A DNA stretch of 64,000 bases, taken from Thioalkalivibrio sp. ALE14 (lineage in GTDB: Bacteria; Pseudomonadota; Gammaproteobacteria; Ectothiorhodospirales; Ectothiorhodospiraceae). Under the pieces are notes generated by a model that was given only the letters and a program-made list of their open reading frames with translations, was not told where the DNA came from and did not search any database. The position numbers and the translations under genes were made by a program. Location of the stretch: positions 1-64,000 of the forward strand of contig NZ_AQXY01000022.1 of the NCBI RefSeq assembly GCF_000376845.1. Reading direction: 5' to 3'. Positions 47,503 to 56,879 of this stretch are shown here, piece by piece (the stretch's first letter is position 1; each line of letters begins with the position of its first letter).

Positions 47503-47529
47503 TTATCGGCCGATCACCGCCATGCTTGA
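47503..47529 (-). promoter_or_regulatory. Sigma-28 (FliA) promoter ahead of cheW
   Basis: On the minus strand TCAAGCAT - 11 bp - GCCGATAA. The -10 is a perfect match and the -35 matches four of five TAAAG positions; the spacing is exactly the consensus 11 bp. The -10 ends 57 bp before the cheW ATG. Confidence 0.8.
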
Positions 47530-47546
47530 GTTTCGCGGGTCCGCGC

Positions 47547-48263
47547 TCAGTCCCAGCCGCCCTCGTCCAGTGTCCGGTCCAGTGCCTCCAGGTCGAGGAG
47601 AGTCGCCATCTTCTCGCGCTCCACTCCGGCCAGCCAGGGCAGGCGCCGGCGGTGGCTGCGCCAGCGCAGCGAATCCGGTTCGATCACGCGGGTTCCGTGG
47701 ATCGCCCGGCAGGCCAGCGCAAAGCGGGAACCGGCCAGGAACACAACCTGACGCGCGGTGTCGGGTTCGTAGTCGCGATCTTCCGGAGTGACCACTGCGG
47801 CCAGATCGATCAGCTGTACCCGCCCCTGCTTGGTGTCGGCCAGTCCAAGGTACCAGACCGAATGATTCGGGGTCGGCCGCACCTCCAGGCTGTCCAGCGG
47901 CGCCACGCCGCCCAGGGCCTGCAGCGGTGCGAGCAGGGTCAGATTCCCGGCCTCGATCACCAGGGCGGAGAAGGGTTGCTCGGGCCGCGGGTAATCGCGC
48001 TCCGCGGGATCGGCCGGGGGTGCCGGCGGGGCCTGTGTGACGACCGCTTCAGGTGTTGCCACTTTCACCGGGTTCGCTTCGCGGACCGGGGCTTCCACCG
48101 ACTCCGCCGGCGGGATTTCCGGTGCGGGCAACGCCGGTTCCAGAAGGTCCGGGCGCAACAGCGAGCGGACCGGTTCCGGTTCGTCCAGAAGGCTGCCGAA
48201 ATAGTCGTCCAGCGCGTCCGGTTCGGCCTTCAGGGCCAGGTTGTCGACTGTGGATCGTTTCAT
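47547..48263 (-). CDS. parP: ParP-like CheW-domain protein
   Basis: A 238-aa protein: an acidic N-terminus (DALDDYFGSLLDEPEP), a P/A-rich linker to about residue 95, and a C-terminal degenerate CheW domain (FSALVIEAGNLTLLAPLQALGGV ... GRVQLIDLAAVV ... FALACRAIHGTRVI). It is coupled to the ParA-like gene by a 4-bp overlap. In Vibrio, ParC-ParP place chemotaxis arrays at the cell pole, ParP binding CheA and ParC. Confidence 0.85.
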   Translation of the reverse strand: MKRSTVDNLALKAEPDALDDYFGSLLDEPEPVRSLLRPDLLEPALPAPEIPPAESVEAPVREANPVKVATPEAVVTQAPPAPPADPAERDYPRPEQPFSALVIEAGNLTLLAPLQALGGVAPLDSLEVRPTPNHSVWYLGLADTKQGRVQLIDLAAVVTPEDRDYEPDTARQVVFLAGSRFALACRAIHGTRVIEPDSLRWRSHRRRLPWLAGVEREKMATLLDLEALDRTLDEGGWD

Positions 48264-49060
48264 CCGCGCCGCCTCCGTTCATGGGGTTCGGACAGCTGTC
48301 CGCCGATGGCCTCCAGCAGGTCCGAATACGCCAGCACGCCGCGCGCGTCCGGAATCATGAAGCACAACGGCTGACCGGCGCTGGAGGCGTCGCGGAACTT
48401 GGTGTCCACCGGGATGACGCCGGGCCAGACATCGTCCCCGTACAGTCGGCGCAGTTCCGCCAGGGCCTCGTGCGCCGCGCGTGTGCGGCGATCGAACAGC
48501 GTCGGAATGATCCGGTACTGCAGCTCGGCCTTGCGCGACTTCTGTACCATTTTCAGTGTGTTGATCATCCGTTCAAGCCCCTTCAGGGCGAGGAATTCGG
48601 TCTGCACCGGCACCAGCAGCTCGTCACAGGCCGCCAGCGCATTGACCATCAGAACCCCCAGCATCGGCGGGCAGTCCAGCAGCACGTAGTCATACTGCCC
48701 GGAGACCTTCTCCAGCGCATGGCGCAATACCAGCCCCATGCCGCTTCGGGTCCCCAGCTGCCGATCCAGCGTGGCCAGCGCGGTACTGGCGGTCAGCAGG
48801 TCCAGACCCGGGAAGCGCGTCTCGCGAATGAGCCCGTTCGGGTCCGGATCGGCCCCCTCGGCACACTGGCTGAAGAGCTCGTAGACCCCTCGTGTCGCGG
48901 TCTCCGGGTCGTGCCCGAAGTACGCGGTCAACGAACCATGCGGGTCCACGTCCACCAGCAGCACGCGCTGCTCCGGCCCGGAAAGCAGTCCGCCCAGTGT
49001 CACCGTGGTGGTCGTCTTGCCCACCCCGCCCTTCTGGTTCGCAACCGCCCAGACCTTCAT
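48260..49060 (-). CDS. parC: ParA-like ATPase of the chemotaxis cluster (ParC)
   Basis: A 266-aa ParA/MinD-family ATPase with the deviant Walker A KGGVGKTTTTV (about 11-21), VLLVDVDPHGSLT and YDYVLLDCPPMLG. Its place between motD and the CheW-like gene, not next to a parB, marks it as the ParC class that positions chemoreceptor arrays at the cell pole. It overlaps motD and parP by 4 bp on each side. The symbol is also used for a topoisomerase subunit, which this is not. Confidence 0.88.
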   Translation of the reverse strand: MKVWAVANQKGGVGKTTTTVTLGGLLSGPEQRVLLVDVDPHGSLTAYFGHDPETATRGVYELFSQCAEGADPDPNGLIRETRFPGLDLLTASTALATLDRQLGTRSGMGLVLRHALEKVSGQYDYVLLDCPPMLGVLMVNALAACDELLVPVQTEFLALKGLERMINTLKMVQKSRKAELQYRIIPTLFDRRTRAAHEALAELRRLYGDDVWPGVIPVDTKFRDASSAGQPLCFMIPDARGVLAYSDLLEAIGGQLSEPHERRRRG

Positions 49061-49959
49061 GGTGTGTCTCCATCCGTCGGGAGCGGTGCGGGCGGAAGAT
49101 CCTCGCGCAGGCGCTCCGGTTCCTGCGCGCCCTCGGCGCGCGGACGCGCCCCGGGCAGGACCACGATGGACACGCGCCGGTTCTCGGCACGGCCCTCCGC
49201 GGTTTGATTGGTGGCGACCGGCCGGTGTTCGCCATAGCCCAGCGCCACGAGGTTCTCCGGGTCTACCCCCGCCGTCTCGAACACGCTCACCACCGCGGCG
49301 GCCCTTCCGGAAGAGAGTTCCCAGTTGGAAGGATAGACCGCGGTCTGGATGGGCACGTTGTCCGTATGTCCCTCCACATGGATGCGCGAGACCCGTGGCG
49401 CCAGGATCCCGCCCACCTCCTGCAGCAGGTCCTCCGCCTGCGGGTTCAGGGTCGCCGAACCGGACGGGAACAGCAGACGGCTGGTGATCTCGATCTCCAG
49501 CCAGTAGGCCTCGCGAGTGACGCGCAGATCGCCCTGCTCGATCCAGCGTGCCATCGCCTGTTCGATCTCGCGCGCCGTATCGGCCAGATCGTCGAGGAAC
49601 GCCTGCATCCCCTCGTCGCCCGGAGCATCATCCAGCATCCCGCTCAGGGCCATGTCGATGGGCTGCGGGCCGTCTTCCACCAGACCGGGCTGGACCTCGA
49701 TCGGCACCAGGGCGCGCAGATCCTGCGGACTGCGTTCGCGCGCGACGGTCGGCTCGCCTACCTGGATCGGCTCGGCCTGCATCGGCGCGCGGAAGGCATC
49801 CACCAGCGATTCCGACAGCACACGGTACTTGCCGTCATCCACGGACGAGATCGCGTACATCACCACGAAAAACGCCAGCAGCAGCGTGACCAGATCCCCG
49901 TAGGGAATCGCCCATGCCTCGTGATTCTGGTGCTCCTCTGCCCGCTTGCGTCGTGCCAT
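49057..49959 (-). CDS. motD: Flagellar motor protein MotD (MotB family)
   Basis: A 300-aa stator subunit: one transmembrane helix preceded by WAIPYGDLVTLLLAFFVVMYA (the Asp is the expected proton/sodium-carrying acid), and a C-terminal OmpA-like peptidoglycan domain (HVEGHTDNVPI, SNWELSSGRAAAV, LGYGEHRPV, NRRVSIVV). It pairs with motC. ATG 49959 has a TGAGGT site; a start at 49986 would overlap motC. Confidence 0.94.
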   Translation of the reverse strand: MARRKRAEEHQNHEAWAIPYGDLVTLLLAFFVVMYAISSVDDGKYRVLSESLVDAFRAPMQAEPIQVGEPTVARERSPQDLRALVPIEVQPGLVEDGPQPIDMALSGMLDDAPGDEGMQAFLDDLADTAREIEQAMARWIEQGDLRVTREAYWLEIEITSRLLFPSGSATLNPQAEDLLQEVGGILAPRVSRIHVEGHTDNVPIQTAVYPSNWELSSGRAAAVVSVFETAGVDPENLVALGYGEHRPVATNQTAEGRAENRRVSIVVLPGARPRAEGAQEPERLREDLPPAPLPTDGDTP

Positions 49960-49966
49960 GGTGACC

Positions 49967-50710
49967 TCACTCGTGGATGAAGCCACTCAGCTTGCTTTCG
50001 ATATTCCGCGGGTTCTCCCCTTCGGCAATGGCGATCAGCCCTTCCATCAGCATTTGCTGGTGTTGCGACCGATTCTGGATAATTGACTTCAACTTGTTCG
50101 CCACCGGCAAGAACAGCAGGTTGGCCGAGGCAATGCCGTAGATCGTGGCCACGAAGGCGGCCGCGATCCCCGCCCCCAGCTTGCTCGGGTCCGCCAGGTT
50201 CTGCATCACGGCCATCAGACCCATCACCGCACCCACGATCCCCAGGGTGGGCGCGTAGATCCCCATGCTCTCGAAGACCTTGGCGCCCTGCAGGTCGAAG
50301 TGTTCGCGGTTGTCGAGATCGGCTTCCAGGATCTGGCGGATCGTCTGGGGCTCGCTGCCATCGACCAGCAGTTGCAACCCCTTCCGGGCAAAGCCGTCGC
50401 TCTCCTCGTCAGCCAGCGTTTCCAGCCCGAGGAGGCCTTCCTTGCGCGCCACATGCGACCACTCGACGATCTGCTCAACCATCGCACGGTTGTCGATTTT
50501 CGGCGGCTTGAATGCCCAGGGCAGGATGCGCATGCCGTGCATGAACACGGACATGCGCGCCTGCACCAGGGTCGCCCCCAGCGTACCCAGCACCACAATT
50601 ACAAAGGCCGCGGCGTTCCACAGCGCCCCCAGCCCGCTGCCCTTGGCAATGCTCCCCCCGAGCACGGCCACCAGCCCCAGCGTGACCCCGATGAGGCTCA
50701 GGATGTCCAT
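49967..50710 (-). CDS. motC: Flagellar motor protein MotC (MotA family)
   Basis: A 247-aa membrane protein with four helices: LIGVTLGLVAVLGGSIAKG, AAFVIVVLGTLGATLVQA, and the pair PTLGIVGAVMGLMAVMQNL and AGIAAAFVATIYGIASANLLFLP, the last two lining the ion channel. Between helix 2 and 3 lies the charged cytoplasmic loop that meets FliG. It starts 1 bp after the cheB stop. The MotC/MotD pair is the second stator type found in Pseudomonas. Confidence 0.95.
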   Translation of the reverse strand: MDILSLIGVTLGLVAVLGGSIAKGSGLGALWNAAAFVIVVLGTLGATLVQARMSVFMHGMRILPWAFKPPKIDNRAMVEQIVEWSHVARKEGLLGLETLADEESDGFARKGLQLLVDGSEPQTIRQILEADLDNREHFDLQGAKVFESMGIYAPTLGIVGAVMGLMAVMQNLADPSKLGAGIAAAFVATIYGIASANLLFLPVANKLKSIIQNRSQHQQMLMEGLIAIAEGENPRNIESKLSGFIHE

Positions 50711-50711
50711 G

Positions 50712-51827
50712 TCAGCAGAACCCCTTGACCAGGGCGGGACCGATCTCGGGCAGCGGATACACGTGATCGGTCAATCCGGCTTCTGCCACCGCCGCCGGCA
50801 TGCCGTACACCACGCAGGTCGCCGCGTCCTGCGACCAGACGTGGGCGCCTGCGCCCTTCAGCGCGCGCACGCCCTCGCGCCCGTCCGCACCCATGCCGGT
50901 CAGCACCACCGCGAGGACCTGTCCGCGCAGCGCATCCACGGCGGAGGTGAAGGCCGCATCGACGCTCGGCTTGTAGATCGTTCCCAGCGGGCTCTCCGCA
51001 ATCCGCACGTGCGTCTGGCTGCCACGCTCCAGGGTCATCTGCATGCCACCGGGAGCCAGTAGCGCCACGCCCGGCTTCAGAGCGTCGCCGTCCTTTGCCT
51101 GGCGCACCTCGATGTTGCACATGGCATTGAGGCGGTCGGCGAAGGCCGGGGTAAAGCTCGCCGGCATGTGTTGCACCAGGACGATCGGTAGCGGGAATGT
51201 CGCCGGCAGCGGCTTCAGTACCTCCTGCAGGGCCACCGGCCCCCCCGTAGAGGTTCCGATCAGGACCGCGCGCAGCTGGCGCAGGGGCGTCGGGGGACGG
51301 GTGCTCGTAACCGGCGGTTGTTGCCTGGCGGCGTCGGCGGCTGCCTGACGATCGGCCTCCTGCCGCCGCGCGGTCGGCCGCGCCTCGCGGGCCGGCGTAC
51401 TGGTACCCGGGGCACTCGCCGAGCGCGCGCGGCTGCGCGACAACGAGCGGACCCGCCGCCGGAGCAGCATGCGAGCGCTGTCCTCGTCCCCCGCCATGTC
51501 GCTGAAACGCTTGGGCAGGAAATCCACGGCCCCGGCCTCCAGCGCGTCCAGGGTCGCCTGGGCACCCTCCGTGGTCAGGCTGGAGAACATCAGGATCGGC
51601 CGCGGGTGCTCGGCCATGATCTTGCGAACCGCCGTGATGCCGTCCATGACCGGCATCTCGATGTCCATGGTCACGACATCGGGGTCGAGCTCCCGGACCT
51701 TGGCAATCGCCTGTTCGCCGTTTTCGGCGGAACCGACCACCTCGATACCCGAGTCGGAATCCAGAATCTCCGCGATGCGGCGGCGAAAGAATCCCGAATC
51801 ATCGACTACCAGAACCCTGATCGGCAT
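50712..51827 (-). CDS. cheB: Chemotaxis methylesterase/deamidase CheB
   Basis: A 371-aa two-domain regulator. The receiver domain (1-120) has the acidic pair at 9-10 and the phosphorylation site Asp55 (TMDIEMPVMDG). After a basic, variable linker the CheB catalytic domain shows IGTSTGGPVAL (Ser), VLVQHMPASFT (His) and GMGADGREG (Asp). It removes methyl groups from receptors for adaptation. cheR is not in the window. Confidence 0.97.
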   Translation of the reverse strand: MPIRVLVVDDSGFFRRRIAEILDSDSGIEVVGSAENGEQAIAKVRELDPDVVTMDIEMPVMDGITAVRKIMAEHPRPILMFSSLTTEGAQATLDALEAGAVDFLPKRFSDMAGDEDSARMLLRRRVRSLSRSRARSASAPGTSTPAREARPTARRQEADRQAAADAARQQPPVTSTRPPTPLRQLRAVLIGTSTGGPVALQEVLKPLPATFPLPIVLVQHMPASFTPAFADRLNAMCNIEVRQAKDGDALKPGVALLAPGGMQMTLERGSQTHVRIAESPLGTIYKPSVDAAFTSAVDALRGQVLAVVLTGMGADGREGVRALKGAGAHVWSQDAATCVVYGMPAAVAEAGLTDHVYPLPEIGPALVKGFC

Positions 51828-51829
51828 CC

Positions 51830-53950
51830 TCAGCCCTCGCTCGTGCGCGATGCACGGCGCGGCCGACCGGACATCTGCAGTTGCCGCATCAGGATGGTCA
51901 CCAGATCGGAGACATCCAGGATCAGCGCAATGCCGCCATCGCCGGTGATGGTGGCACCCGCCAGGCCCTTCACGCCCTGCAGGTTCTGACCCAGCGGCTT
52001 GATGACAACCTCTTCCTGCCCCACCAGGTCATCCACCACCAGGCCCACCTTGCGGTCGGCGGTGTGCACCACGACCACGTGCGCGTCCTTGCGTGGCTCG
52101 GGCTCGTGTCCCGGCTTCAGCCAGCGCTTGAGGTAGTGAATCGGCAGCGCCTGCTTGCGCACGATGATGACTTCCTGGTCATCCACGTAGTGCGTCTTGG
52201 TCAGGTCCAGGTCGAGGATCTCGGAGACCGAAGCCAGCGGGATGGCGAAACGCCGACCGTCGAGGATCACCATCAGCGCGGGCAGGATCGCGAGCGTCAG
52301 CGGCAGTTTTACCCGCAGCGTGGTACCGACACCGATCTCCGATTCAATATCGATCATGCCATTGAGTTGCGAGATCTTCGTCTTGACCACGTCCATCCCG
52401 ACCCCGCGGCCGGACACATCGGAGATCTCGGACTTGGTGGAGAACCCGGCCATGAAGATCACGTTGAAGGCCTCGCGATCGGTCATGCGCTCGGCCAGTG
52501 CGGGTTCCATCAGGCCCTTTTCCACGGCCTTGCGGCGCAGGGCCTGCGGGTCCATGCCGCCGCCGTCGTCCTTGATCAGCAGCGCGATGTGGTCACCTTC
52601 CTGGGCGGCTCCCAGCACCACCGTACCCTTGCGCGGCTTGCCGGCGGCCTCGCGAACATCCGGTGTCTCGATGCCGTGGTCCACCGCATTGCGCACCAGG
52701 TGCACCAGCGGATCGGACAGTGCCTCGACCAGGTTCTTGTCCAGATCGGTGTCCTCGCCGAAGATCTCCAGTTCGATCTCCTTGCCGAGGTTCCGCGACA
52801 GGTCGCGGATGACGCGCGGGAATCGGTTGAAGACCTTCTTCACCGGCTGCATCCGGGTCTTCATCACCGAGGTCTGCAGGTCCGAGGTCACCAGGGCCAG
52901 GGAGCTGATCGCCTTCCCCAGTTCGTCATCGACATGCTGCGAGCGCAGCATGCTCAAGCGGTTGCGCACCAGCACCAGCTCGCCCACCAGGTTCATGATC
53001 TCGTCGAGGCGTTCGGTGTCGACGCGCACGGAGGTCTCCCCTTGCGGCGCCGAACGTCCGCCACCGTCGGCGCCGCCCCCGCCGCCGGCACGGGCCCCGC
53101 CCCCACCCTGGCCGCCAGCTGCCGCGCCTTCCGCAGGCGCTGCGGCCTTGGCCGGCTCGGATGCCTCGGGCTCGGGGCTGGATGCCTCGGGCTCCGGTGA
53201 TTCAACGGCCTCGGAACCGGCCGCCGGGATCGCACCGGTCGCCGCCGGCCCGGCCCCCTTGGCCTGCAGCTCGTCCAGCAGGTTTTCGAATTCGTCGTCG
53301 CTGATCAGGTCGCCGGAACCACCGGCATCCTCCGTGTCCGGCGCCTCGGCGGATTCGGCCGCATCACCCGAGTCCACGGGCTTCGGCGGCTGGTCGCCGT
53401 GCAGGCTGTCCAGCAGGGCCTCGAACTCGTCGTCGGTAATCTCGTCGTCGGCGCCGACCATGGCTTCGCCCGCGGTCGGGGCTTCGGCGTCCGGGGTCGG
53501 TTCCGGCTCGGGCTCGGGCTCCGGGGCAGGAGGCGGCGCAGCCGGCTCGGCCGCGACATCCTCGTTGTTCGCCATGCGCCGGAGATTCTCCACCAGGTCC
53601 GCTTCGGCGGGCGTGGGATCCACACCGGAGCGCAGGTCCCCGAACATCACGTTCAGGGTGTCGAGCACCCGCAGCATGGTGTCCATCAGGTGGCTGTCGG
53701 CCCGGCGCTCGCCATTACGCAGAAGGTTGAACACATCCTCGGCGTGGTGGCACACGGTCACCAGCGGATCCAGGCTCAGAAACCCGGCACCACCCTTGAT
53801 GGTATGGAAGCTGCGAAACACCGCATTGAGCAGATCCCGGTCATCCGGGTTCTGCTCCAGGTCGATGAGCTGCTCGTTGAGCCCCTCCAGCAGTTCCCCG
53901 GCCTCGATCAGGAAGTCCTGCAGGATTTCGTCATTGGGGTCGATGGCCAT
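51830..53950 (-). CDS. cheA: Chemotaxis histidine kinase CheA
   Basis: A 706-aa kinase. P1 has the phospho-accepting His49 (FRSFHTIKGGAGF). Residues 130-300 form a long acidic linker with two copies of an I-(T/S)-DDEFE-x-LLD-x-L motif (171-185 and 216-230). Then come dimerization (LDEIMNLVGELVLVRNRL), the ATP-binding N box HLVRNAVDHG and G boxes DDGGGMD and GRGVGMDVV, and the C-terminal CheW-like P5. It phosphorylates CheY and CheB. Confidence 0.97.
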   Translation of the reverse strand: MAIDPNDEILQDFLIEAGELLEGLNEQLIDLEQNPDDRDLLNAVFRSFHTIKGGAGFLSLDPLVTVCHHAEDVFNLLRNGERRADSHLMDTMLRVLDTLNVMFGDLRSGVDPTPAEADLVENLRRMANNEDVAAEPAAPPPAPEPEPEPEPTPDAEAPTAGEAMVGADDEITDDEFEALLDSLHGDQPPKPVDSGDAAESAEAPDTEDAGGSGDLISDDEFENLLDELQAKGAGPAATGAIPAAGSEAVESPEPEASSPEPEASEPAKAAAPAEGAAAGGQGGGGARAGGGGGADGGGRSAPQGETSVRVDTERLDEIMNLVGELVLVRNRLSMLRSQHVDDELGKAISSLALVTSDLQTSVMKTRMQPVKKVFNRFPRVIRDLSRNLGKEIELEIFGEDTDLDKNLVEALSDPLVHLVRNAVDHGIETPDVREAAGKPRKGTVVLGAAQEGDHIALLIKDDGGGMDPQALRRKAVEKGLMEPALAERMTDREAFNVIFMAGFSTKSEISDVSGRGVGMDVVKTKISQLNGMIDIESEIGVGTTLRVKLPLTLAILPALMVILDGRRFAIPLASVSEILDLDLTKTHYVDDQEVIIVRKQALPIHYLKRWLKPGHEPEPRKDAHVVVVHTADRKVGLVVDDLVGQEEVVIKPLGQNLQGVKGLAGATITGDGGIALILDVSDLVTILMRQLQMSGRPRRASRTSEG

Positions 53951-53996
53951 TCAGTCTCTCCGGTCGCGTGACGCCAGTCGCATGAGGGGGCGCTGC

Positions 53997-54773
53997 CTAG
54001 AAGCCCAGGCTCGAAAGCAGATCGTCCACCTCGTCCTGTCCTTGAACGACATCTGCGCCGGAATCTTGAGTCTTCGGCACGCTGGGACCATGACCCTTGC
54101 GGTCCGCTTCGCGGTCTTCCTCGCTGCGCTCGAGCGACGCCTCGGCCGCCTCGACCTGCTCCATGCGCCCGCTGGACAGCCGGATCAGGGTTACCAGGTT
54201 CTCTTCCAGGTCGGTGACCAGCTGAATCACCCGGCGGATCACCTGGCCCGTAATATCCTGATAACTCTGCGCCATCAGGACCTCGGACAGCAGGCGACGC
54301 AACTCCTCGGTGTCCTCGCCCGCCTGGGCAAAGAACGAGTCCAGCTCGCGGGCGAAATCCCGGAACTCGTCCACCGAGAGCTGGCGGTTGCGAAACCGCG
54401 TCCACTTCGCGGTCAGATCGGCCGCCTGCTGGCTGAACGATTCGGCGATCGGTAGGCTCGATTCGATCGCATTCATCGTGTCGTGGGCCGCCTGCTCGGT
54501 CATCGTCACCACGTAATTCAGGCGTTCCTTTGCATCGGGAATCTCGGCCTGGGTCAGTTCGACCAGGCGTGAATCCCCGCGGAAGCTCTGCAGGGCCTCG
54601 TGGAGATCGCGGGTCAGCTTGCCCAGCTCGTCGAAGAGTTCGCGGTCATACGGCCGCGCGAGATCCTGGACCAGGGCGCGGGCACCGGCGTCATCGCCCG
54701 CCTCCAGCGTCTGCACCAGTTGCCGGGCAAGCTCGAGCTGGCCATCGCGTGGTGGGTGTTCCTGTTCAGTCAT
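53997..54773 (-). CDS. cheZ: Protein phosphatase CheZ
   Basis: A 258-aa mainly helical protein that dephosphorylates CheY-P. The catalytic motif AQSYQDITGQVIRRVIQLV is present in the long hairpin helices, and the extreme C-terminus QDEVDDLLSSLGF is the CheY-binding peptide. ATG 54773 starts MTEQEHPPRDGQ with GAGG upstream; a longer frame to 54815 has no support. Confidence 0.95.
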   Translation of the reverse strand: MTEQEHPPRDGQLELARQLVQTLEAGDDAGARALVQDLARPYDRELFDELGKLTRDLHEALQSFRGDSRLVELTQAEIPDAKERLNYVVTMTEQAAHDTMNAIESSLPIAESFSQQAADLTAKWTRFRNRQLSVDEFRDFARELDSFFAQAGEDTEELRRLLSEVLMAQSYQDITGQVIRRVIQLVTDLEENLVTLIRLSSGRMEQVEAAEASLERSEEDREADRKGHGPSVPKTQDSGADVVQGQDEVDDLLSSLGF

Positions 54774-54868
54774 GGGGAGCCTCTTGCTGATGCGGCGCCG
54801 AAGGAGCCGGGTCACGTCCGCCGTTGCAGGCGTAACGGGCGGCGTACGTACTCAACACAGGGAATCAC

Positions 54869-55261
54869 TTATCCCTGGGCTTCAATACGTTCGAAGATCT
54901 TGTCGATCTTTTCCTTCAACGTCTCGGCGGTAAACGGCTTGACCACGTACCCATTCACACCCGCCTCGGCGGCCTCCACGATCTGGTCGCGTTTGGCCTC
55001 GGCGGTCACCATCAGGACCGGCATGGACTTCAGGTTCGGGTCCGCCCGGACCGCCTTCAGCAGGTCGATGCCCGGCATGTTCGGCATGTTCCAGTCGGTG
55101 ATCAGGAAGTCGAAGTCGCCATTTTGCAGCATGGGCAGCGCGGTGCTGCCGTCATCGGCTTCCTGGGTGTTGTTGAAGCCGAGATCGCGCAAGAGGTTCT
55201 TGATAATGCGCCGCATCGTGGAAAAGTCGTCCACGATGAGAATTTTCATTCCCTTGTCCAC
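54869..55261 (-). CDS. cheY: Chemotaxis response regulator CheY
   Basis: A single receiver domain of 130 aa (GTG start at 55261 with GGAG upstream) or 126 aa (ATG at 55249, as in Pseudomonas [14 protein letters not shown]). Key residues in the longer numbering: acidic pair 11-12, phospho-site Asp56, Thr86 and Lys108 (GYVVKPF). It binds the flagellar switch to change rotation. Confidence 0.96.
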   Translation of the reverse strand: MDKGMKILIVDDFSTMRRIIKNLLRDLGFNNTQEADDGSTALPMLQNGDFDFLITDWNMPNMPGIDLLKAVRADPNLKSMPVLMVTAEAKRDQIVEAAEAGVNGYVVKPFTAETLKEKIDKIFERIEAQG

Positions 55262-55290
55262 ACGTCACTCCGGGGTTCGTAGGGTGGGTT

Positions 55291-56058
55291 TTAGAATAAC
55301 TGCAAAGCCGTTCCGTCTTCGAGCCACGAGCCCAGACGTGCACGCAACCGAATGGTGGCCTGACTGCGGATCTGACTGACGCGCGACTCGGTCACGCCCA
55401 GCACGGCACCGATCTCGCGCAGATTGAGTTCCTCGATGTAATAAAGCGAGAGTACCAGGCGCTCGCGCTCGGGCAGGTCACCCAGCGCCTCCGCCAGTTC
55501 CTCGCGAAATTCACCCGCCTCGAGGGTGCGCGCGGGGGAGACCTCCTGGCCCTCGATCACGCGATCGGCACCGTCCTCGCCGCCGCCCAGATCGTCCAGG
55601 GCGAACAGGTGCGCACCGGCGTGATCCTGCAGCATTTCGTAATACTGGTCGATCGGGACTTCCAGTTCGGCGGCCACCTCGCTGCCGCGCGCCGCCCGCC
55701 CCTCGCGCGCCTCGACGCTCTGGATGGCGGCGGCAATCCGGCGGCTGTTGCGGTGCACCGAGCGTGGCGTCCAATCGCTTCGGCGCAGTTCGTCGATCAT
55801 CGCGCCGCGAATCCGGATACCCGCATAGGTGGCAAAGGTCGCGCCCTGCCCGCCCTCGAACTGGCGCGCGGCTTCCAGCAGACCGATCATGCCGGCCTGG
55901 ATCAGGTCATCGACCTGTACCGAGGCCGGGAGCCGTGCCATCAGATGGTGGGCGATGCGATGCACCAGCTCGACGTGATCGGCAATCAACTGTTCGTGGC
56001 CACCACTCGCGGTGGAGGTCGCCTGATAGCCGGAAAGTCGATTTCGCGTCGTCATCAT
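55291..56058 (-). CDS. fliA: Flagellar sigma factor FliA (sigma-28)
   Basis: A 255-aa sigma-70-family factor with region 2 (VQVDDLIQAGMIGLLEAARQFEGGQGATFATYAGIRIRGAMIDELR), region 3 and region 4 (LPERERLVLSLYYIEELNLREIGAVLGVTESRVSQIRSQA). It directs late flagellar and chemotaxis promoters; one such site is visible ahead of cheW. The start overlaps the fleN stop by 4 bp. Confidence 0.97.
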   Translation of the reverse strand: MMTTRNRLSGYQATSTASGGHEQLIADHVELVHRIAHHLMARLPASVQVDDLIQAGMIGLLEAARQFEGGQGATFATYAGIRIRGAMIDELRRSDWTPRSVHRNSRRIAAAIQSVEAREGRAARGSEVAAELEVPIDQYYEMLQDHAGAHLFALDDLGGGEDGADRVIEGQEVSPARTLEAGEFREELAEALGDLPERERLVLSLYYIEELNLREIGAVLGVTESRVSQIRSQATIRLRARLGSWLEDGTALQLF

Positions 56059-56879
56059 GCGCTCTGCAGCATTCGTTCCACGAAAAACCCGACGCCGCCA
56101 TGGTCACCGCCACCTACTGGCCAGTGGTCCACCGTGCGCGCCAGTTCGGCAAACGCCTTGCCTGCCGGGCTGCCCGGGTACTGCTGGACCACCGGCGCCC
56201 TCTTCTGCACGGCCTTGCGCAGGTGTTCGTCCATGGGAATATAGCCGGCCAGGTCGAGCACCACTTCCGGCAGGTAATTGCCACAGACGGTATTGAGTTT
56301 CTGCATCAGACGGTCGGCGCCCTCCCGGCCGCTGACCATGTTGGTGACCATCCGGAAACGGCGCAGGCCGTGGTCCCGGTGCAGGACCTTGATCAGGGCA
56401 TAGGCGTCGGTAATCGAGGCGGGTTCGTCGCACACGACCACCAGGGTTTCCTGTACCGCCCGGCAGAACGAGGTCACCGACTCCTGCAGCCCCGCGGCGG
56501 TATCCACGATGAGCACATCCAGGGGCTTGCGATAAGCGCTGAAGGCATGGATCAGGCCGGCATGTTCGGCGGGCGTCAGATTCGCCATGGCCGCGATCCC
56601 GGACGCCGACGGCACCACCTTCACCCCTTCCGGCCCCTGCACGAGGACATCCTCCAGACTCTCGACATCCCCGGTCACCAGGTCATGCAGCGTGCGTTCC
56701 GGGCGCATGCCCAGCAGCACATCCACGTTCGCCAGCCCCAGATCGGCATCGAACAGCATGACCTCGCGGCCCAGCCGGGCCAGACCCACCGATAGATTCA
56801 CCGATACGTTGGTCTTTCCCACCCCGCCCTTGCCCGAGGCGACCGCGATGACCTTCAACGGCTTGTTAGTGCGTGGCAT
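56055..56879 (-). CDS. fleN: Flagellar number regulator FleN/FlhG (MinD-like ATPase)
   Basis: A 274-aa MinD/ParA-type ATPase: VIAVASGKGGVGKTNVSVNLS, MLFDADLGLANVDVLLG and DVLIVDTAAGLQESV. It limits flagella number at the pole by antagonising FlhF and the FleQ regulator. ATG 56879 is used; a TTG five codons earlier is less likely. It overlaps flhF by 14 bp. Confidence 0.95.
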   Translation of the reverse strand: MPRTNKPLKVIAVASGKGGVGKTNVSVNLSVGLARLGREVMLFDADLGLANVDVLLGMRPERTLHDLVTGDVESLEDVLVQGPEGVKVVPSASGIAAMANLTPAEHAGLIHAFSAYRKPLDVLIVDTAAGLQESVTSFCRAVQETLVVVCDEPASITDAYALIKVLHRDHGLRRFRMVTNMVSGREGADRLMQKLNTVCGNYLPEVVLDLAGYIPMDEHLRKAVQKRAPVVQQYPGSPAGKAFAELARTVDHWPVGGGDHGGVGFFVERMLQSA

